From Roseovarius sp. Pro17 (GTDB lineage Bacteria > Pseudomonadota > Alphaproteobacteria > Rhodobacterales > Rhodobacteraceae): DNA of 64,000 nucleotides. Location of the stretch: NCBI RefSeq assembly GCF_035599575.1, contig NZ_CP141179.1, positions 3,695,001-3,759,000 of the forward strand, in the 5' to 3' direction. Below are positions 18,889-28,913 of the stretch, piece by piece (position 1 is the stretch's first letter; each line of letters opens with the position of its first letter). A program made the translations under genes and the position numbers. The notes beneath the pieces were generated by a model that searched no databases, was not told the origin of the DNA, and saw only the letters and a program-made list of their open reading frames with translations.

Positions 18889-21800
18889 TCAAGTTGCAGC
18901 AGCACGCCCCAGCGCAGTTGACACAAGATCGTGCGGCAGCGCCATAAGGGTGGCGGTGCGGGTCCACAGGATCGCCGTATCAATGCGCCGATCCGGATAG
19001 ACCTGCGCGGCCATCGCGGCATAGGCACCCATTTGACGCAGCAGGCCCTCGGGGCAGGCGTCCAGCGTGTCGGGTACCACCGCGTTTGATTTGAAATCGA
19101 CGATCAGGGCGGCACCGTCAGTCAGAATTAGCCGGTCGATCACACCATAAAGACGGCCAAGCTCTGGCAGATCGGCGGTGATACCCACCTCAGGAAGCGC
19201 GCCTGCGCCCCAAAGCGGCGCCAGCGGCGCGGCCAATATGGTATTCGCCGCCTCAGCCAGCAACTCATCCAGATCGAGCGCTAGGGGCAGGATGCGCGCG
19301 GCGGCGGCGTGCCAGTCGGCTTCGGGCAGGGTGGGCAGGAATTCGAGCAGCGCATGGATTTGGCTGCCGCGCAGCTTGGCCGCATCCTCGTCCTGACCGG
19401 GATCGCCGGGCAGCGCCTTGGCGCCGCCTAGGTCCGAGGGGCTGAGCGGAGCGGGCGCGTCGACCTGAATGGGGGCCTGTCTGTGGAAAAACGGGGCGAG
19501 GGGGGCGATTTGCTGCACCTCTTGCGGCGGCTTGGTCAATGTGGCGGATGTCCAGTCGCCCCGTTCCAGTCGCAGTCCATCACCGCCGTTAACCCTGTGC
19601 GGCAGCGCGCCCATGCGCGTCAGGCCAGCGTTGATTTTCTCATACCAGCTTTCGCCCTTGTCGCCCGGATCCTTGGCAGAGGCGACGATCAGCCACTTTT
19701 CGGCGCGGGTCATCGCGACATAGAGCAGGCGATCACGCTCGGCGCTCTGAGCTACTTTGATCCGGTCGATCACATTGCTTTGCGCGTCGGGCATCACGCC
19801 GGACTTGGCCCGCCACAGGGGCACTCCGCCCACGTCCAGCACTTGCGCGCGCACGTCATTCTTGCGCTTGCCCGTCTCGGGCAGGATCACGATCGGCGCT
19901 TCCAGCCCCTTGGCGCCATGCACGGTCATCACGCGGATGCGGTCGCCAGCCGCATCCATCTGGCGCTTGATCTCGAGGTCGTCGGTTTCCAGCCAGACCA
20001 GAAAGCCGGTGAGGCTATCGACCGCCTTCTGCTCATAGGCCAGCGCCTGAGACAAGAGCGCGTCGATGCCATCCTCGGCCTCGGCCCCGAGCCGGGCCAG
20101 AATGCGGCGTCGCCCGTCATGGCGCGTCAGGATCCGCTCGATCAGATCATAGGGGCGCAGGTAGTCCGCCTGCCCGCGCAAATCATCCAGAATCTCCATC
20201 GTGGCGGGAAATTCCGATGCCCGATTGCGCAACACCTCCCAAAGGTATTTTCGCCCGCGCCCCTGCGCCAGATCGTATAGCTGCGCCTCATCCCAGCCCA
20301 ACAATGGCGAGCGCAGGGCGATTGCCAATGATAGATCGTCCTCGGGAGTCGACAGAAACGACAGGACCGCTGCCAGATCTTTGACCGCCAACTCGGCGGC
20401 GACCTTCATCCGGTCGGCGCCCGCGATGGGCAGATCGCGGGTTTTGCAGGCGCTGATGATCTCGTGAAAGATGTCGCTGCGCGATTGCACGAGGATCAGG
20501 AAGTCGCCCGCGTGAACAGGACGCATCCCATCTTTGTCCGGGATTGGCTGACCCGACCCGATCATATGCGCGATCGTGTCGGCGATCTGCGCGGCCAGGA
20601 CGACGCTGGGATCGTCCTGAGCCTTGACGTCGACGGGCAAGTGCCATGGCGGCGTCTCGGGCGTCTCAAGCTCGGGGTTCACAGGCCACAGATCGACGCG
20701 GCCCGGCATATCGGGCCGGAAGGAAATGTGGCTCTGATCCGGGGTAAAGCCCGAATCTTCGAGTCCTCGAAAGGTGGCATCGACCACGTCCAGTATCGCA
20801 CTGGACGAGCGGAACGAGTGTTCCAGCCGCTGACTTTGCAGCGGTGTTCCAGCGGCATCCAGACGCTCGGCAAAGTCGCGCTGCATCCGGTCAAACTCGC
20901 GCGGATCGGCGCCTTGGAACGAATAGATCGACTGCTTCTTGTCCCCGACTACAAAGATCGTGCGCTGCACATCGGGTCGCGCTCCCATCCCTGCGGTGAA
21001 TTCCTGCGCGAGGCGGTCAATCACCTGCCATTGCACCGGGCTGGTATCTTGTGCCTCGTCGACCAGAATATGATCGATCCCGCCATCGAGCCGGAACAGC
21101 ACCCAAGCCGCCACGTCCGAGCGGGTCAGCAACGCGCGGGCGCGCACGATCAGATCGTCGAAATCCAGCCAGCCGCGCAACTGCTTGGCCTTAGCATAGG
21201 CGGGCAGGAATACTTGCGCGAAATCTTGAAGCGCAACGCTCAGCTGCGTTGCTTGCAGTGCCAAGCGCTTGGGGCGGGCATCCTCGACGCGCTGCATCCA
21301 TGCGTCAATCAGGTCCACCGTCTGGCCTAGCGCGGCGCGTGTCGGTTTCGTTGGAAACCGGCTGGATACCGTGAAGGGCGCCTTGCTGCCGGGTCCGGTC
21401 AAGAAGGCGCTTTCGAGGATCGCCAGGGCGTCGAAACCCAGCGAAGAGATGCGGCGCAGCTTGTCTGCTGCTCTGTTATCCATTGGGCCACCAGCCGTCA
21501 ATGCAGTCACTAATTGACCTAAAAGCGCCGTTTCGCCGCCAACAAACACATCCGCCTCAAGGCTGGCGCGCGTCACATCCGGCCACAGGCCCAGCGCATT
21601 TGCCATACCCGCTTCGGTCCAGGGCCGCTCGAACATTGGTGCGCGGCTGGCGATTTCCTGCGTCAGCTCGTCCAGCGTCTCGCCGGTATGGTGGCGCGCC
21701 AGCGCGGTCAGCTTGGCGGCGTGCGGGCCTGCCGCAATCTGTTCGACGATTTCGGCGCGCAGCAGTTTGGCTGTTCGCTCTTCCATTTCGACGAACTGCG

Positions 21801-22224
21801 GACTGACGCCGGCCTCAAGCGGGAAGCGCCGCAGGAGGGACGCACAGAACGAGTGGATCGTCTGGATTTTCAGCCCGCCGGGCGCCTCGATTGCGCGGGC
21901 GAACAGACGACGGGCATCGCGCAGCGCAGTGTCGTCCAGCACGCCCTCAATCCCCAGTTGGCGCAGCTCGCTGACCAGTTTGGCGCTGTCCAGCATTGCC
22001 CACTCACCCAGCCGGGCGAACAGACGGTTCTGCATCTCGCTGGCAGCGGCCTTGGTATAGGTCAGGCAGAGGATATGCTGCGGATCGACACCATCCAGCA
22101 GCAGCCGTGCGACCCTATCGGTCAGAACCCGCGTCTTGCCCGATCCGGCATTCGCGCTCAGCCATGTCGAGCGGTCCGGTCGCGCCGCCGCGATCTGGCG
22201 CAATGTTGCATCGTCGTGCTGCAT
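18889..22224 (-). CDS. addA: Double-strand break repair helicase-nuclease AddA
   Basis: Helicase/nuclease subunit of AddAB, the alphaproteobacterial counterpart of RecBCD. It has a UvrD-type Walker A (SANAGSGKT, residues 23-31), motif II DEAQDTSPVQW, motif VI RLLYVAMTRAEK, and a C-terminal PD-(D/E)xK nuclease (GVIDRLI..LIVDFKSN). It has 1111 residues. The start at ATG 22224 shares a base with the addB stop (TGATG); a longer frame upstream is only addB overlap. Confidence 0.96.
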   Translation of the reverse strand: MQHDDATLRQIAAARPDRSTWLSANAGSGKTRVLTDRVARLLLDGVDPQHILCLTYTKAAASEMQNRLFARLGEWAMLDSAKLVSELRQLGIEGVLDDTALRDARRLFARAIEAPGGLKIQTIHSFCASLLRRFPLEAGVSPQFVEMEERTAKLLRAEIVEQIAAGPHAAKLTALARHHTGETLDELTQEIASRAPMFERPWTEAGMANALGLWPDVTRASLEADVFVGGETALLGQLVTALTAGGPMDNRAADKLRRISSLGFDALAILESAFLTGPGSKAPFTVSSRFPTKPTRAALGQTVDLIDAWMQRVEDARPKRLALQATQLSVALQDFAQVFLPAYAKAKQLRGWLDFDDLIVRARALLTRSDVAAWVLFRLDGGIDHILVDEAQDTSPVQWQVIDRLAQEFTAGMGARPDVQRTIFVVGDKKQSIYSFQGADPREFDRMQRDFAERLDAAGTPLQSQRLEHSFRSSSAILDVVDATFRGLEDSGFTPDQSHISFRPDMPGRVDLWPVNPELETPETPPWHLPVDVKAQDDPSVVLAAQIADTIAHMIGSGQPIPDKDGMRPVHAGDFLILVQSRSDIFHEIISACKTRDLPIAGADRMKVAAELAVKDLAAVLSFLSTPEDDLSLAIALRSPLLGWDEAQLYDLAQGRGRKYLWEVLRNRASEFPATMEILDDLRGQADYLRPYDLIERILTRHDGRRRILARLGAEAEDGIDALLSQALAYEQKAVDSLTGFLVWLETDDLEIKRQMDAAGDRIRVMTVHGAKGLEAPIVILPETGKRKNDVRAQVLDVGGVPLWRAKSGVMPDAQSNVIDRIKVAQSAERDRLLYVAMTRAEKWLIVASAKDPGDKGESWYEKINAGLTRMGALPHRVNGGDGLRLERGDWTSATLTKPPQEVQQIAPLAPFFHRQAPIQVDAPAPLSPSDLGGAKALPGDPGQDEDAAKLRGSQIHALLEFLPTLPEADWHAAAARILPLALDLDELLAEAANTILAAPLAPLWGAGALPEVGITADLPELGRLYGVIDRLILTDGAALIVDFKSNAVVPDTLDACPEGLLRQMGAYAAMAAQVYPDRRIDTAILWTRTATLMALPHDLVSTALGRAAAT

Positions 22225-25151
22225 CACGTCACCTCCTGTGGGGTGGCATCGTCGGTGATGTCCCATTCGCCGAACCGGGCCAGCTGATCGTAATCGCCAG
22301 CGTCTTTTTTGCCATGCGTTGCGCGGCGGGCGACATACCCCTGTCGCAGATCGCGGTAAGCGGTGATCAAATCGTGCAGACCTTGCCAAACCTTGTCCGC
22401 TGGTTCGTCCTTCAGTGGGGCCAGGACTTCGTCGGGCGCGGCGCCAAGGCCGATATAGACGGCGCGCGCCACCTCGGATGGGGCGAAGTCGCCAAAACCG
22501 GCGCGCTGGGCGATGGCAGCCTCCAGCAGAAGCTGCTTGTCGAAATGGGTCTGTTCTTTGGTCGACGGTGGCTTGCCGGTCTTGTAGTCGTAAATGTGCA
22601 GGAATCCGTGTTCGTCGATGTCGATGCGGTCTGCATGCGCAACGAGGGTAAAGCCGAGATCGGCCATCTGTGCCTGCCCGCGCGCCTCGAAGGCGATGGG
22701 CGTGGCCAGAACGCGCCGGGCCTGTTCAGTCTCGATGAACCAATCGGCGACACGCTCTAATCGGGCCAGCCACAGCGCGCGCGCCTCGGCCCATGGCACC
22801 TCGCGGGTCAGAACCTCTTCGGCGAGGGTCATGAGCGCGTCGCGCGTCAGCAGTTCGGGCGCAGTCACGCTGTCCCTGACGAAACGTTCCAGCACCTCGT
22901 GCAGGACGATACCGCGTAGCAACGCATCGGGCGCGCGCATCAGGGGGTCAAGGGGGCGCAGGCCCAAGACATGCTTGGCGTAGATCGCATAGGGATCGCG
23001 TATCAGCCGCTTAATTTCAGTCACTGAAAGGCGGTTTGGTCTCGCGTCCAAGGGCGGGCTGGGTGCGGGACGGGGCGCGGGTGCAACTGGCGTCACCGCC
23101 TCTAACTGCGCGGCACGGTTCAGCCACTCTTGCCCACGCTGGCGCATCGCGCACAGCGCATCATCACCGCCTTGCTGGGGCAGGCCCGACAGCAGATTCT
23201 GCATCCGGTTCAGCCATCGCGACACGACAGTCTCACTCTCGTCCGAGCGCAGGCTGCGGGTCAGCCAGACCTCGCCTGCCAGCACCGCCTGTTGGAAATC
23301 ATGCGCAGCAAGGCCAATCCGCCGCTCGGGCAAGAGAAGCCCCGCCTGATGGCGCAATGCGCGGTTCAGCCAAGGGTCAGGCGATTGGGATTCGGGCCAA
23401 CTGCCTTCGTTCAGACCCGCAAGGATCAGCATGTCGGCCCCCTGAACGCGCGCCTCGAGCGTGCCCCAGATGAGGACGCCCGAATGGGGCTGTGCGGCGC
23501 TGCGCACCTGCCCGCTGCGCAGGATGGCGGCAAAGAGCGCGGCGTAGTCGGTGGCGGTCATGTCGCCGCCATGCTGGGCCTCATCGTGGAGCAGCTCGCA
23601 GATTTCGCGCGCAGGCTTGCCCGCATCCTTCTGCCATAGCTCGCTGATGCGTTCGTCAGTACAGCCTTGCGCGATCGCCTCGGCGGCTCTCAGATGGCTG
23701 TCGACGCGCACGTCCAGCGCGATTGCGTCGGGCGCGTCCTGCGCCGTCAGGTAGCGACCGATCCAGTCAGCCCAATCTTTCGCCATAGGCTCGGTCTGCT
23801 TGGCGGCCCATTTGGCGATGTCGTCGGCCTGTGGAAATGGCGGGCCATGCCGGCGCAGATGCAACTCCAACTCGCGCGTCAGGCGCAGATGTGTGCCGCG
23901 TTCGCCGCCAGTATGGGTCAAAGGATGCTTGAGCAGGGTCAGAAGCGCCTCGGCGGTCAGGGGCCCCAATGCCAGCTCGGCAACATGACGCAAAAACCGG
24001 CCCGGAGGCGACAGATGCAGCGGGATGCCGGCGCTGTCGTCGGGAATGATGCCCCAGCGATCCAGCGCAGCAGCAACGCGGCGGGTCAGACTGCGGTCGG
24101 GCGTAATCAGCGCAGCGGTCTGGCCAGTTTCGGCCGCCTCGCGCAGGCGCATGGCGATGACCAGCGCCTCAATGCGGTGCGATGGTGCCTCGATTAGGGT
24201 GACGCCCTCCATCGCCTCGGGAATTCCCTTTAGCTTTGGCCCTTCGTCCAGCCATTGATCGGTAATAGGCGCGGGACGCAGCGCCAGCGAGACCAGTCGC
24301 GCACGCGCCTGGCTGGGTGGTTGCGCCCTTGTCCACCGTGGCACCTCACCGAGGTCGAGTGCCTTGCGAAGCGCCTGAAACCGATACTGCGGATGATCTT
24401 CGCTCAGCATCGCGTCGCCCATCGAGGCCCAGACGTGATCCGGTGTATCAAAATCATAGCCGGGCAGGATCACCGCGCCTTGCGGCAATTTTGCCACCGC
24501 CTGCATCAGCATTTGCGTCGTGCCGCGCGATCCAGTCGAGCCTGCCAGCAGCACCGGATGCTCAGGCGGCGCATCCTGCCAGCGCTGGATCATCCGCTCA
24601 ACGACCTGCCGTTGACGCGCCTCAGTACCCGGCGCGCCGCGCCCATCGGTAAAGTGGCGCACGATGTTCAGAAATGCGCGGATGCGTTCCCAATGGCCGG
24701 ATTGGTCACTGATATCGAGCCGGTCGACGACATCCGGTGATACGCCCTCGCCCTCCATCTCGTCCATCAGAGTCGCAAGGCTGCTGGCCAGATCGTAGAG
24801 CGCTGTGCGCGGTGCAAGGTCCGGTTGGCTGTCCAAAAGGGACGAGATCAGCTGGATCAGCTCCAGTCGCCGGCGCAGGGGCGGCGCAGGCGGCGCGATA
24901 TCGGCCATGGTCCAGTCCTGGCCCAACTCGCCAACCAGCGAAATGCGTGGCATGAGACGCGCGGGTCCTTGCGACAGTATCGACTGAATGCGCCGCGCCA
25001 TGCGCCGCGTGTTGACGATCAGATGCACGCGGCCCAGCGCTTCGGGTGGCTGGTCCTTGAGCCGCGCGACCATGCCGTCAATCAGTGCAGCCGGAAAGTC
25101 GACACCGGGCGGCAGGCCAAAGACGCGAGGGCGATCCTGCTGTTCAAACAT
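22224..25151 (-). CDS. addB: Double-strand break repair nuclease AddB
   Basis: Second subunit of AddAB. The helicase-like part lacks an obvious intact Walker A, and the C-terminus has a PD-(D/E)xK nuclease (HADRIDIDEHGFLHIYDYKTGKP). I see no cysteine cluster at the C-terminus like the Fe-S site in Bacillus AddB, which fits the proteobacterial form. It has 975 residues. It overlaps the end of murU by 8 bases and addA by one, so the two subunits are co-translated. Confidence 0.94.
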   Translation of the reverse strand: MFEQQDRPRVFGLPPGVDFPAALIDGMVARLKDQPPEALGRVHLIVNTRRMARRIQSILSQGPARLMPRISLVGELGQDWTMADIAPPAPPLRRRLELIQLISSLLDSQPDLAPRTALYDLASSLATLMDEMEGEGVSPDVVDRLDISDQSGHWERIRAFLNIVRHFTDGRGAPGTEARQRQVVERMIQRWQDAPPEHPVLLAGSTGSRGTTQMLMQAVAKLPQGAVILPGYDFDTPDHVWASMGDAMLSEDHPQYRFQALRKALDLGEVPRWTRAQPPSQARARLVSLALRPAPITDQWLDEGPKLKGIPEAMEGVTLIEAPSHRIEALVIAMRLREAAETGQTAALITPDRSLTRRVAAALDRWGIIPDDSAGIPLHLSPPGRFLRHVAELALGPLTAEALLTLLKHPLTHTGGERGTHLRLTRELELHLRRHGPPFPQADDIAKWAAKQTEPMAKDWADWIGRYLTAQDAPDAIALDVRVDSHLRAAEAIAQGCTDERISELWQKDAGKPAREICELLHDEAQHGGDMTATDYAALFAAILRSGQVRSAAQPHSGVLIWGTLEARVQGADMLILAGLNEGSWPESQSPDPWLNRALRHQAGLLLPERRIGLAAHDFQQAVLAGEVWLTRSLRSDESETVVSRWLNRMQNLLSGLPQQGGDDALCAMRQRGQEWLNRAAQLEAVTPVAPAPRPAPSPPLDARPNRLSVTEIKRLIRDPYAIYAKHVLGLRPLDPLMRAPDALLRGIVLHEVLERFVRDSVTAPELLTRDALMTLAEEVLTREVPWAEARALWLARLERVADWFIETEQARRVLATPIAFEARGQAQMADLGFTLVAHADRIDIDEHGFLHIYDYKTGKPPSTKEQTHFDKQLLLEAAIAQRAGFGDFAPSEVARAVYIGLGAAPDEVLAPLKDEPADKVWQGLHDLITAYRDLRQGYVARRATHGKKDAGDYDQLARFGEWDITDDATPQEVT

Positions 25152-25833
25152 CGCTGTTCTCCAGCATGTCTTCGGCTAATGTGATGCCGCCGGGATGGCC
25201 GACGTCGCACCATTTGCCGGGATAGGTCGTGCCAAAAAGCCGACCCTTCTTTAGCAGCTTGTCCCAGACGACATTCAGCGAAAATGCGCCTTCGGGCATG
25301 TCCTTCAACGCTTCGGTGCGGATGATTTGCGCGCCGGTATAAACCAGCCCTTGGCCGCGCGTAGCACACCCTGACGCGTCCAGCACAAAATCGCCCTTGC
25401 CGATATGGCCGATAGCCTGAGCGGGCGGCAAACAGAGCAGCAGCGCGTCCACATCCTCGCTCCACGCTTCGGCCAGTAGTTTCAGCGGGTTTGGCCCGCG
25501 CCAGACGGCATCTGTATTCATGGTGAAGACCGGCGAAGCCCCCAGCAGCGGCAGCGCCGCACGCAGCCCGCCGCCAGTGTCGAGGATATCGGGCGTCTCG
25601 TGCGAAACAGCGACGCTGCGACCGGCCAAATGCGCGGCAATCTGCTCGGCCATGTAGTGCGTATTAACCACGATGCGCGGCACGTCTGCGCCGGTCGCGA
25701 TATCCAGCGCGTGATCGAGCAGGGCGCGTCCGGCGACCTCAATCAGCGGCTTGGGGCGATCTTGCGTCAGCGCCCCCATGCGCGTGCCGAATCCGGCAGC
25801 AAAGAGCATCAGTGCGTCGGGGGTGGTGCGCAT
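25144..25833 (-). CDS. murU: N-acetylmuramate-1-phosphate uridylyltransferase (MurU-like)
   Basis: A sugar-nucleotide transferase of 229 residues with the signature MLFAAGFGTRMGALTQDRPKPL. Read with the kinase gene directly upstream it fits the AmgK-MurU route, in which recycled MurNAc is phosphorylated at C1 and then charged to UDP-MurNAc, bypassing MurA. Fine specificity (MurNAc versus other sugars) is inferred from the pairing. It overlaps amgK by 25 bases and addB by 8. Confidence 0.85.
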   Translation of the reverse strand: MRTTPDALMLFAAGFGTRMGALTQDRPKPLIEVAGRALLDHALDIATGADVPRIVVNTHYMAEQIAAHLAGRSVAVSHETPDILDTGGGLRAALPLLGASPVFTMNTDAVWRGPNPLKLLAEAWSEDVDALLLCLPPAQAIGHIGKGDFVLDASGCATRGQGLVYTGAQIIRTEALKDMPEGAFSLNVVWDKLLKKGRLFGTTYPGKWCDVGHPGGITLAEDMLENSDV

Positions 25834-26816
25834 CGGTTTTTCATGTCCTTTAGGAAATCGTCGGTGGGCGTGGGCAGTGTGTCGGTGATGAGTGGCATCA
25901 GATTTGCCAGCGCGGGATGGGCAAGATCATGCATCAGATGCGCCCAGACGCGCGGGATCAGATCGACATAATGCACCTTGCCATCCCGCAGGCACAGTCG
26001 GGCGAAAACACCCAAGATACGCAGATTTCGCTGCGCGCCCAGCACATGATAGGCGGCGTTGAAGGCGGCGGCATTCTGACCTGTGCGATCAATGTAATGG
26101 TTAAGCATTTCCGTCGCTAAGGCGGCCGGCACATCGCGACGCGCATCCTGCAAGAGCGAGACGAGGTCATAGGCTCGATGCCCGCGCATCGCGTCCTGAA
26201 AATCCAGCAGACCGACGCGCGCAACGCCGCTGCGCTCTGGCAGCCATAGCAGGTTCTCGGCGTGATAATCGCGCTGGATCAGAACACTGTCATCTGCATG
26301 ATTCGCCAGCGCGGCGAGGATTGCCGCATGGGCCGCCGCACGGCGTACGCTGTCGGCGTCGCCCGCATACCACTCGAACGCCAGTGCGGCCTTGTCGGCC
26401 ATCATGGCCGGATCGTAAGTGGACAGGTCCACAGGTAGCGGATGAGTGTGCAGATGGACCAGCACGTCAGTTGCGGCGCGGTAAAGCTGCGGTTCGATCT
26501 GCGGCTGGCGTGGGATGATCCGCGCAAAGAGATCATCACCCAGATCCTCCAGCAAAAGGAAGCCTTGGTTCGCGTCCTTGGCCAAAATGCGCGGCGCGCT
26601 CAGGCCCATGTCGGTGAGGTGGTGGGCGATGGCGACGAAGGGGCGCACGTCCTCGCCCCGCTCAGCGGGTGCGTCCATCAGCACAGCCGTTTCGCCGTCG
26701 CGTGTGATGCGCAGGTAGCGCCGGTTTGAAGCGTCCCCGGCCAACATGGCGATATCTGCGCCTGCCCAGTCGGTCCCTTGCAGGAACGTGCGCGCCAGAG
26801 TTATGCGATCAGCCAT
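25809..26816 (-). CDS. amgK: N-acetylmuramate/N-acetylglucosamine kinase (AmgK-like)
   Basis: An aminoglycoside-phosphotransferase fold of 335 residues. The catalytic loop is LIQRDYHAENLLW (HxxN) and the metal-binding loop is VGLLDFQDAMRGHRAYDL. In Pseudomonas and Caulobacter the homologue phosphorylates the anomeric carbon of MurNAc and sits with murU, as here. An antibiotic-resistance role is unlikely from context. It overlaps the tsaE end by 8 bases. Confidence 0.85.
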   Translation of the reverse strand: MADRITLARTFLQGTDWAGADIAMLAGDASNRRYLRITRDGETAVLMDAPAERGEDVRPFVAIAHHLTDMGLSAPRILAKDANQGFLLLEDLGDDLFARIIPRQPQIEPQLYRAATDVLVHLHTHPLPVDLSTYDPAMMADKAALAFEWYAGDADSVRRAAAHAAILAALANHADDSVLIQRDYHAENLLWLPERSGVARVGLLDFQDAMRGHRAYDLVSLLQDARRDVPAALATEMLNHYIDRTGQNAAAFNAAYHVLGAQRNLRILGVFARLCLRDGKVHYVDLIPRVWAHLMHDLAHPALANLMPLITDTLPTPTDDFLKDMKNRCAPPPTH

Positions 26817-27288
26817 CCAGTGCCTCCTTCAGCCGTGCATCCCAATCGGCGCTCTTCCAAGACAGCGTCAAAACCCGCGCATCAGACACGGCGCCTGGGG
26901 TGAGCGAGACTGTCAGCGCCGTGGAGGGTGCCAGATCGCCCAGTCGGTCCGGCCATTCGATCAGGCAGATTGCGGTATCGAATGCGTCCGTCAGGCCCAG
27001 CTCGAACACCTCATTTGGGCCCGGCAATCGATAGAGGTCCGCGTGCCAGATCTCGCAGGCAGGCCCCGGATAAATCTGCACGAGCGTGTAGGTGGGTGAC
27101 GGCACATCCTCGGGGCTGGGCAGCAGCGACTGGATCAGGCAGCGCGCAAAATGCGTCTTGCCAGCGCCGATATCACCGTGCAGCAGCAGCACGTCGCCCG
27201 CTCGCAAATGTGCGCCCAGACGCCGGGCAACGGCGCAAGTCTGATCGGGGCTGCCTGAGTGGAGTGTGCGTGTTGCAAGGCTGTGCAT
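26809..27288 (-). CDS. tsaE: tRNA t6A biosynthesis ATPase TsaE
   Basis: ATPase subunit of the t6A37 tRNA modification complex (with TsaB, TsaC, TsaD). Motifs: GDIGAGKTHFAR (Walker A, residues about 39-50), SPTYTLVQIY, and LIEWPDRLG. It has 159 residues. First gene of the tsaE-amgK-murU-addB-addA run, all linked by short overlaps. Confidence 0.95.
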   Translation of the reverse strand: MHSLATRTLHSGSPDQTCAVARRLGAHLRAGDVLLLHGDIGAGKTHFARCLIQSLLPSPEDVPSPTYTLVQIYPGPACEIWHADLYRLPGPNEVFELGLTDAFDTAICLIEWPDRLGDLAPSTALTVSLTPGAVSDARVLTLSWKSADWDARLKEALDG

Positions 27289-27328
27289 GACGCGACACTA
27301 CACGCGCCGTCGCCGCCTGCAACCGGGA

Positions 27329-28846
27329 TCAGCCAGCCGCCAGCTGCGCCGCTGGTTTTTGCGTTGTATCGACACGGTTGTGCAGCATCAGCATCCGTGA
27401 GCCGCCGGGCAGAACCTCGACCCGGTAAATTAGGATGTGGCCCGGAGCGATCTCGACCGTCTTGCGCAGGGGTCCGTCCTGCTGCCGCTGGCGCAGGCTG
27501 TCTTCGACCGTGGACCAGACAGCAGGGGCGGGCAACGCATCCTCGCAGGCACGCATCAGATCAGATACGGTCATGTCGGCAAAGCAGGTGTCCGGGTCGA
27601 TCCCCAAAAGTCCGGTCGCGGCGGTGTTACAAAAGGCCAGCACGTTGTTCGGGCCGATCACCATCACCGCTTCTGGCAGGCTGTCGAGCGCGGATTGCCG
27701 CAAATCCACTTGCGAGCGAAAGCGCCGGGCCAGCATCACCTCGGCCGAGATATCCTCGAACAGGAAGGCAACTGCGCCGTCGGGATGGGGCCGGCCGGTG
27801 ACGCGAAAGGTGACGTCATTTGGCAGCGACCATGTTTCTTGATAGAGGCCGCCCTCAGCAGCGTCGATCACGTCGCTGATCTGTGTGCGCCACGAGGCGT
27901 AACTGCGTGGTTCGGGCATGACGCGGCGATCACGCAGACAGTCGAAAAAGGCCATCAGGTCGGGCTGCCCGCTAAGGAATTCGGCCCCTAGGGACGTCAG
28001 ATCCACCAGCGCCGGATTGAACAGCGCCAGCTTGCGGTTACGGTCGAACACGGCGAGGCCGATGGTGAGGTAAGCAAATGTCTTGGTTAGGGTCTGGACG
28101 AAATCCTTCTGCATCTTTTCGGCGCTCACCACCTTGGTGATATCAGTCGCGTGATAGAGCGCGCCCCAACGGTGGGAGGTCGTGTGCAGCTCGTACCAGC
28201 GCGGGCGCGCTTTGTCGTCGGGCACTACCGAAAATCGGGACGTGCGGCTTTCGCCAATTTCGGGCGCGGGGTTATCGCCCATATGCATGGTGGGGTCGAA
28301 GGCCGAGAGACACGCCGCGTTTTGCCACAGGATCGTGCCGTCGCTCGATGCCTTCCAGATCGGGTGCGGCGCACCCGCAAATGCCTCGGCAGTGTCGTCC
28401 ATTCGTTCTTTGGCCACCAGCATCTCATGGCGTTCGGCAGGGCAGACGTGTGGCGGATCAATTAGCGCCACGCGTGCGCTACCTGCGCGTCGCGACAGGT
28501 GCAGCCGCGCGGTATCGTCGTCGCTGCAAGGTCGTGCCAGCAGCGGAGCGTTTTCGTTCAGATCGTTCAGGCTATCCGGCAGGTCGGCAAAGCGGGGCGA
28601 CAGCCAGTCGCGCAGCTGGTGCCAAGATATCGCGTCATCCGCCGCGTCAGGCAATGCGCCGGCGTCGTGATCGAACATCAGATCGTCCTGAAAAAGATAA
28701 CAGGCCGTATCGCCGGGCGGCGGCGCCATCGCCACGGCGCGCGGCGCACCGGATGCAAAGCGCCCGAGCAGCCAGAGGATGGCAAAGGAAACGGCCCCTG
28801 CAATAAGGGCCATTTGCAACCACAGCATCGGCGATGTCGCGTCCAT
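27329..28846 (-). CDS. Membrane-anchored PAS-domain protein without kinase domain
   Basis: 505 residues. One N-terminal hydrophobic helix (about 9-28), then a linker and three PAS-like regions: about 155-240 (PIWKASSDGTILWQNAACLSAFD), 255-365 (LTIGLAVFDRNRKLALFNPALVDLT) and 385-480 (LDSLPEAVMVIGPNNVLAFCNTAATGLLGID). No H-box or HATPase is present, so it is not a histidine kinase by itself. It may regulate another kinase, as DivL does, or sense a ligand. It follows regB by 111 bases with a CtrA-type site in between, and the 40 bases to tsaE hold no terminator. Function unknown. Confidence 0.85.
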   Translation of the reverse strand: MDATSPMLWLQMALIAGAVSFAILWLLGRFASGAPRAVAMAPPPGDTACYLFQDDLMFDHDAGALPDAADDAISWHQLRDWLSPRFADLPDSLNDLNENAPLLARPCSDDDTARLHLSRRAGSARVALIDPPHVCPAERHEMLVAKERMDDTAEAFAGAPHPIWKASSDGTILWQNAACLSAFDPTMHMGDNPAPEIGESRTSRFSVVPDDKARPRWYELHTTSHRWGALYHATDITKVVSAEKMQKDFVQTLTKTFAYLTIGLAVFDRNRKLALFNPALVDLTSLGAEFLSGQPDLMAFFDCLRDRRVMPEPRSYASWRTQISDVIDAAEGGLYQETWSLPNDVTFRVTGRPHPDGAVAFLFEDISAEVMLARRFRSQVDLRQSALDSLPEAVMVIGPNNVLAFCNTAATGLLGIDPDTCFADMTVSDLMRACEDALPAPAVWSTVEDSLRQRQQDGPLRKTVEIAPGHILIYRVEVLPGGSRMLMLHNRVDTTQKPAAQLAAG

Positions 28847-28897
28847 GCGCGCGTTCCCTTCAATCCCTGTCAGAAAGTGAAGATTGCGCGACGGGTG

Positions 28898-28913
28898 GTT
28901 AACAGGCCGTTAA
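28898..28913 (-). promoter_or_regulatory. CtrA-type binding site upstream of the PAS gene
   Basis: Read on the minus strand the bases are TTAACGGCCTGTTAAC, a full match to TTAA-N7-TTAAC. It is centred about 60 bases upstream of the PAS gene ATG (28846) and lies just after a TTGACG (28926-28921) that could be its -35. An overlapping inverted repeat, AACAGGC/GCCTGTT (28901-28907 and 28914-28920), could equally be a hairpin. Binding is inferred. Confidence 0.6.
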
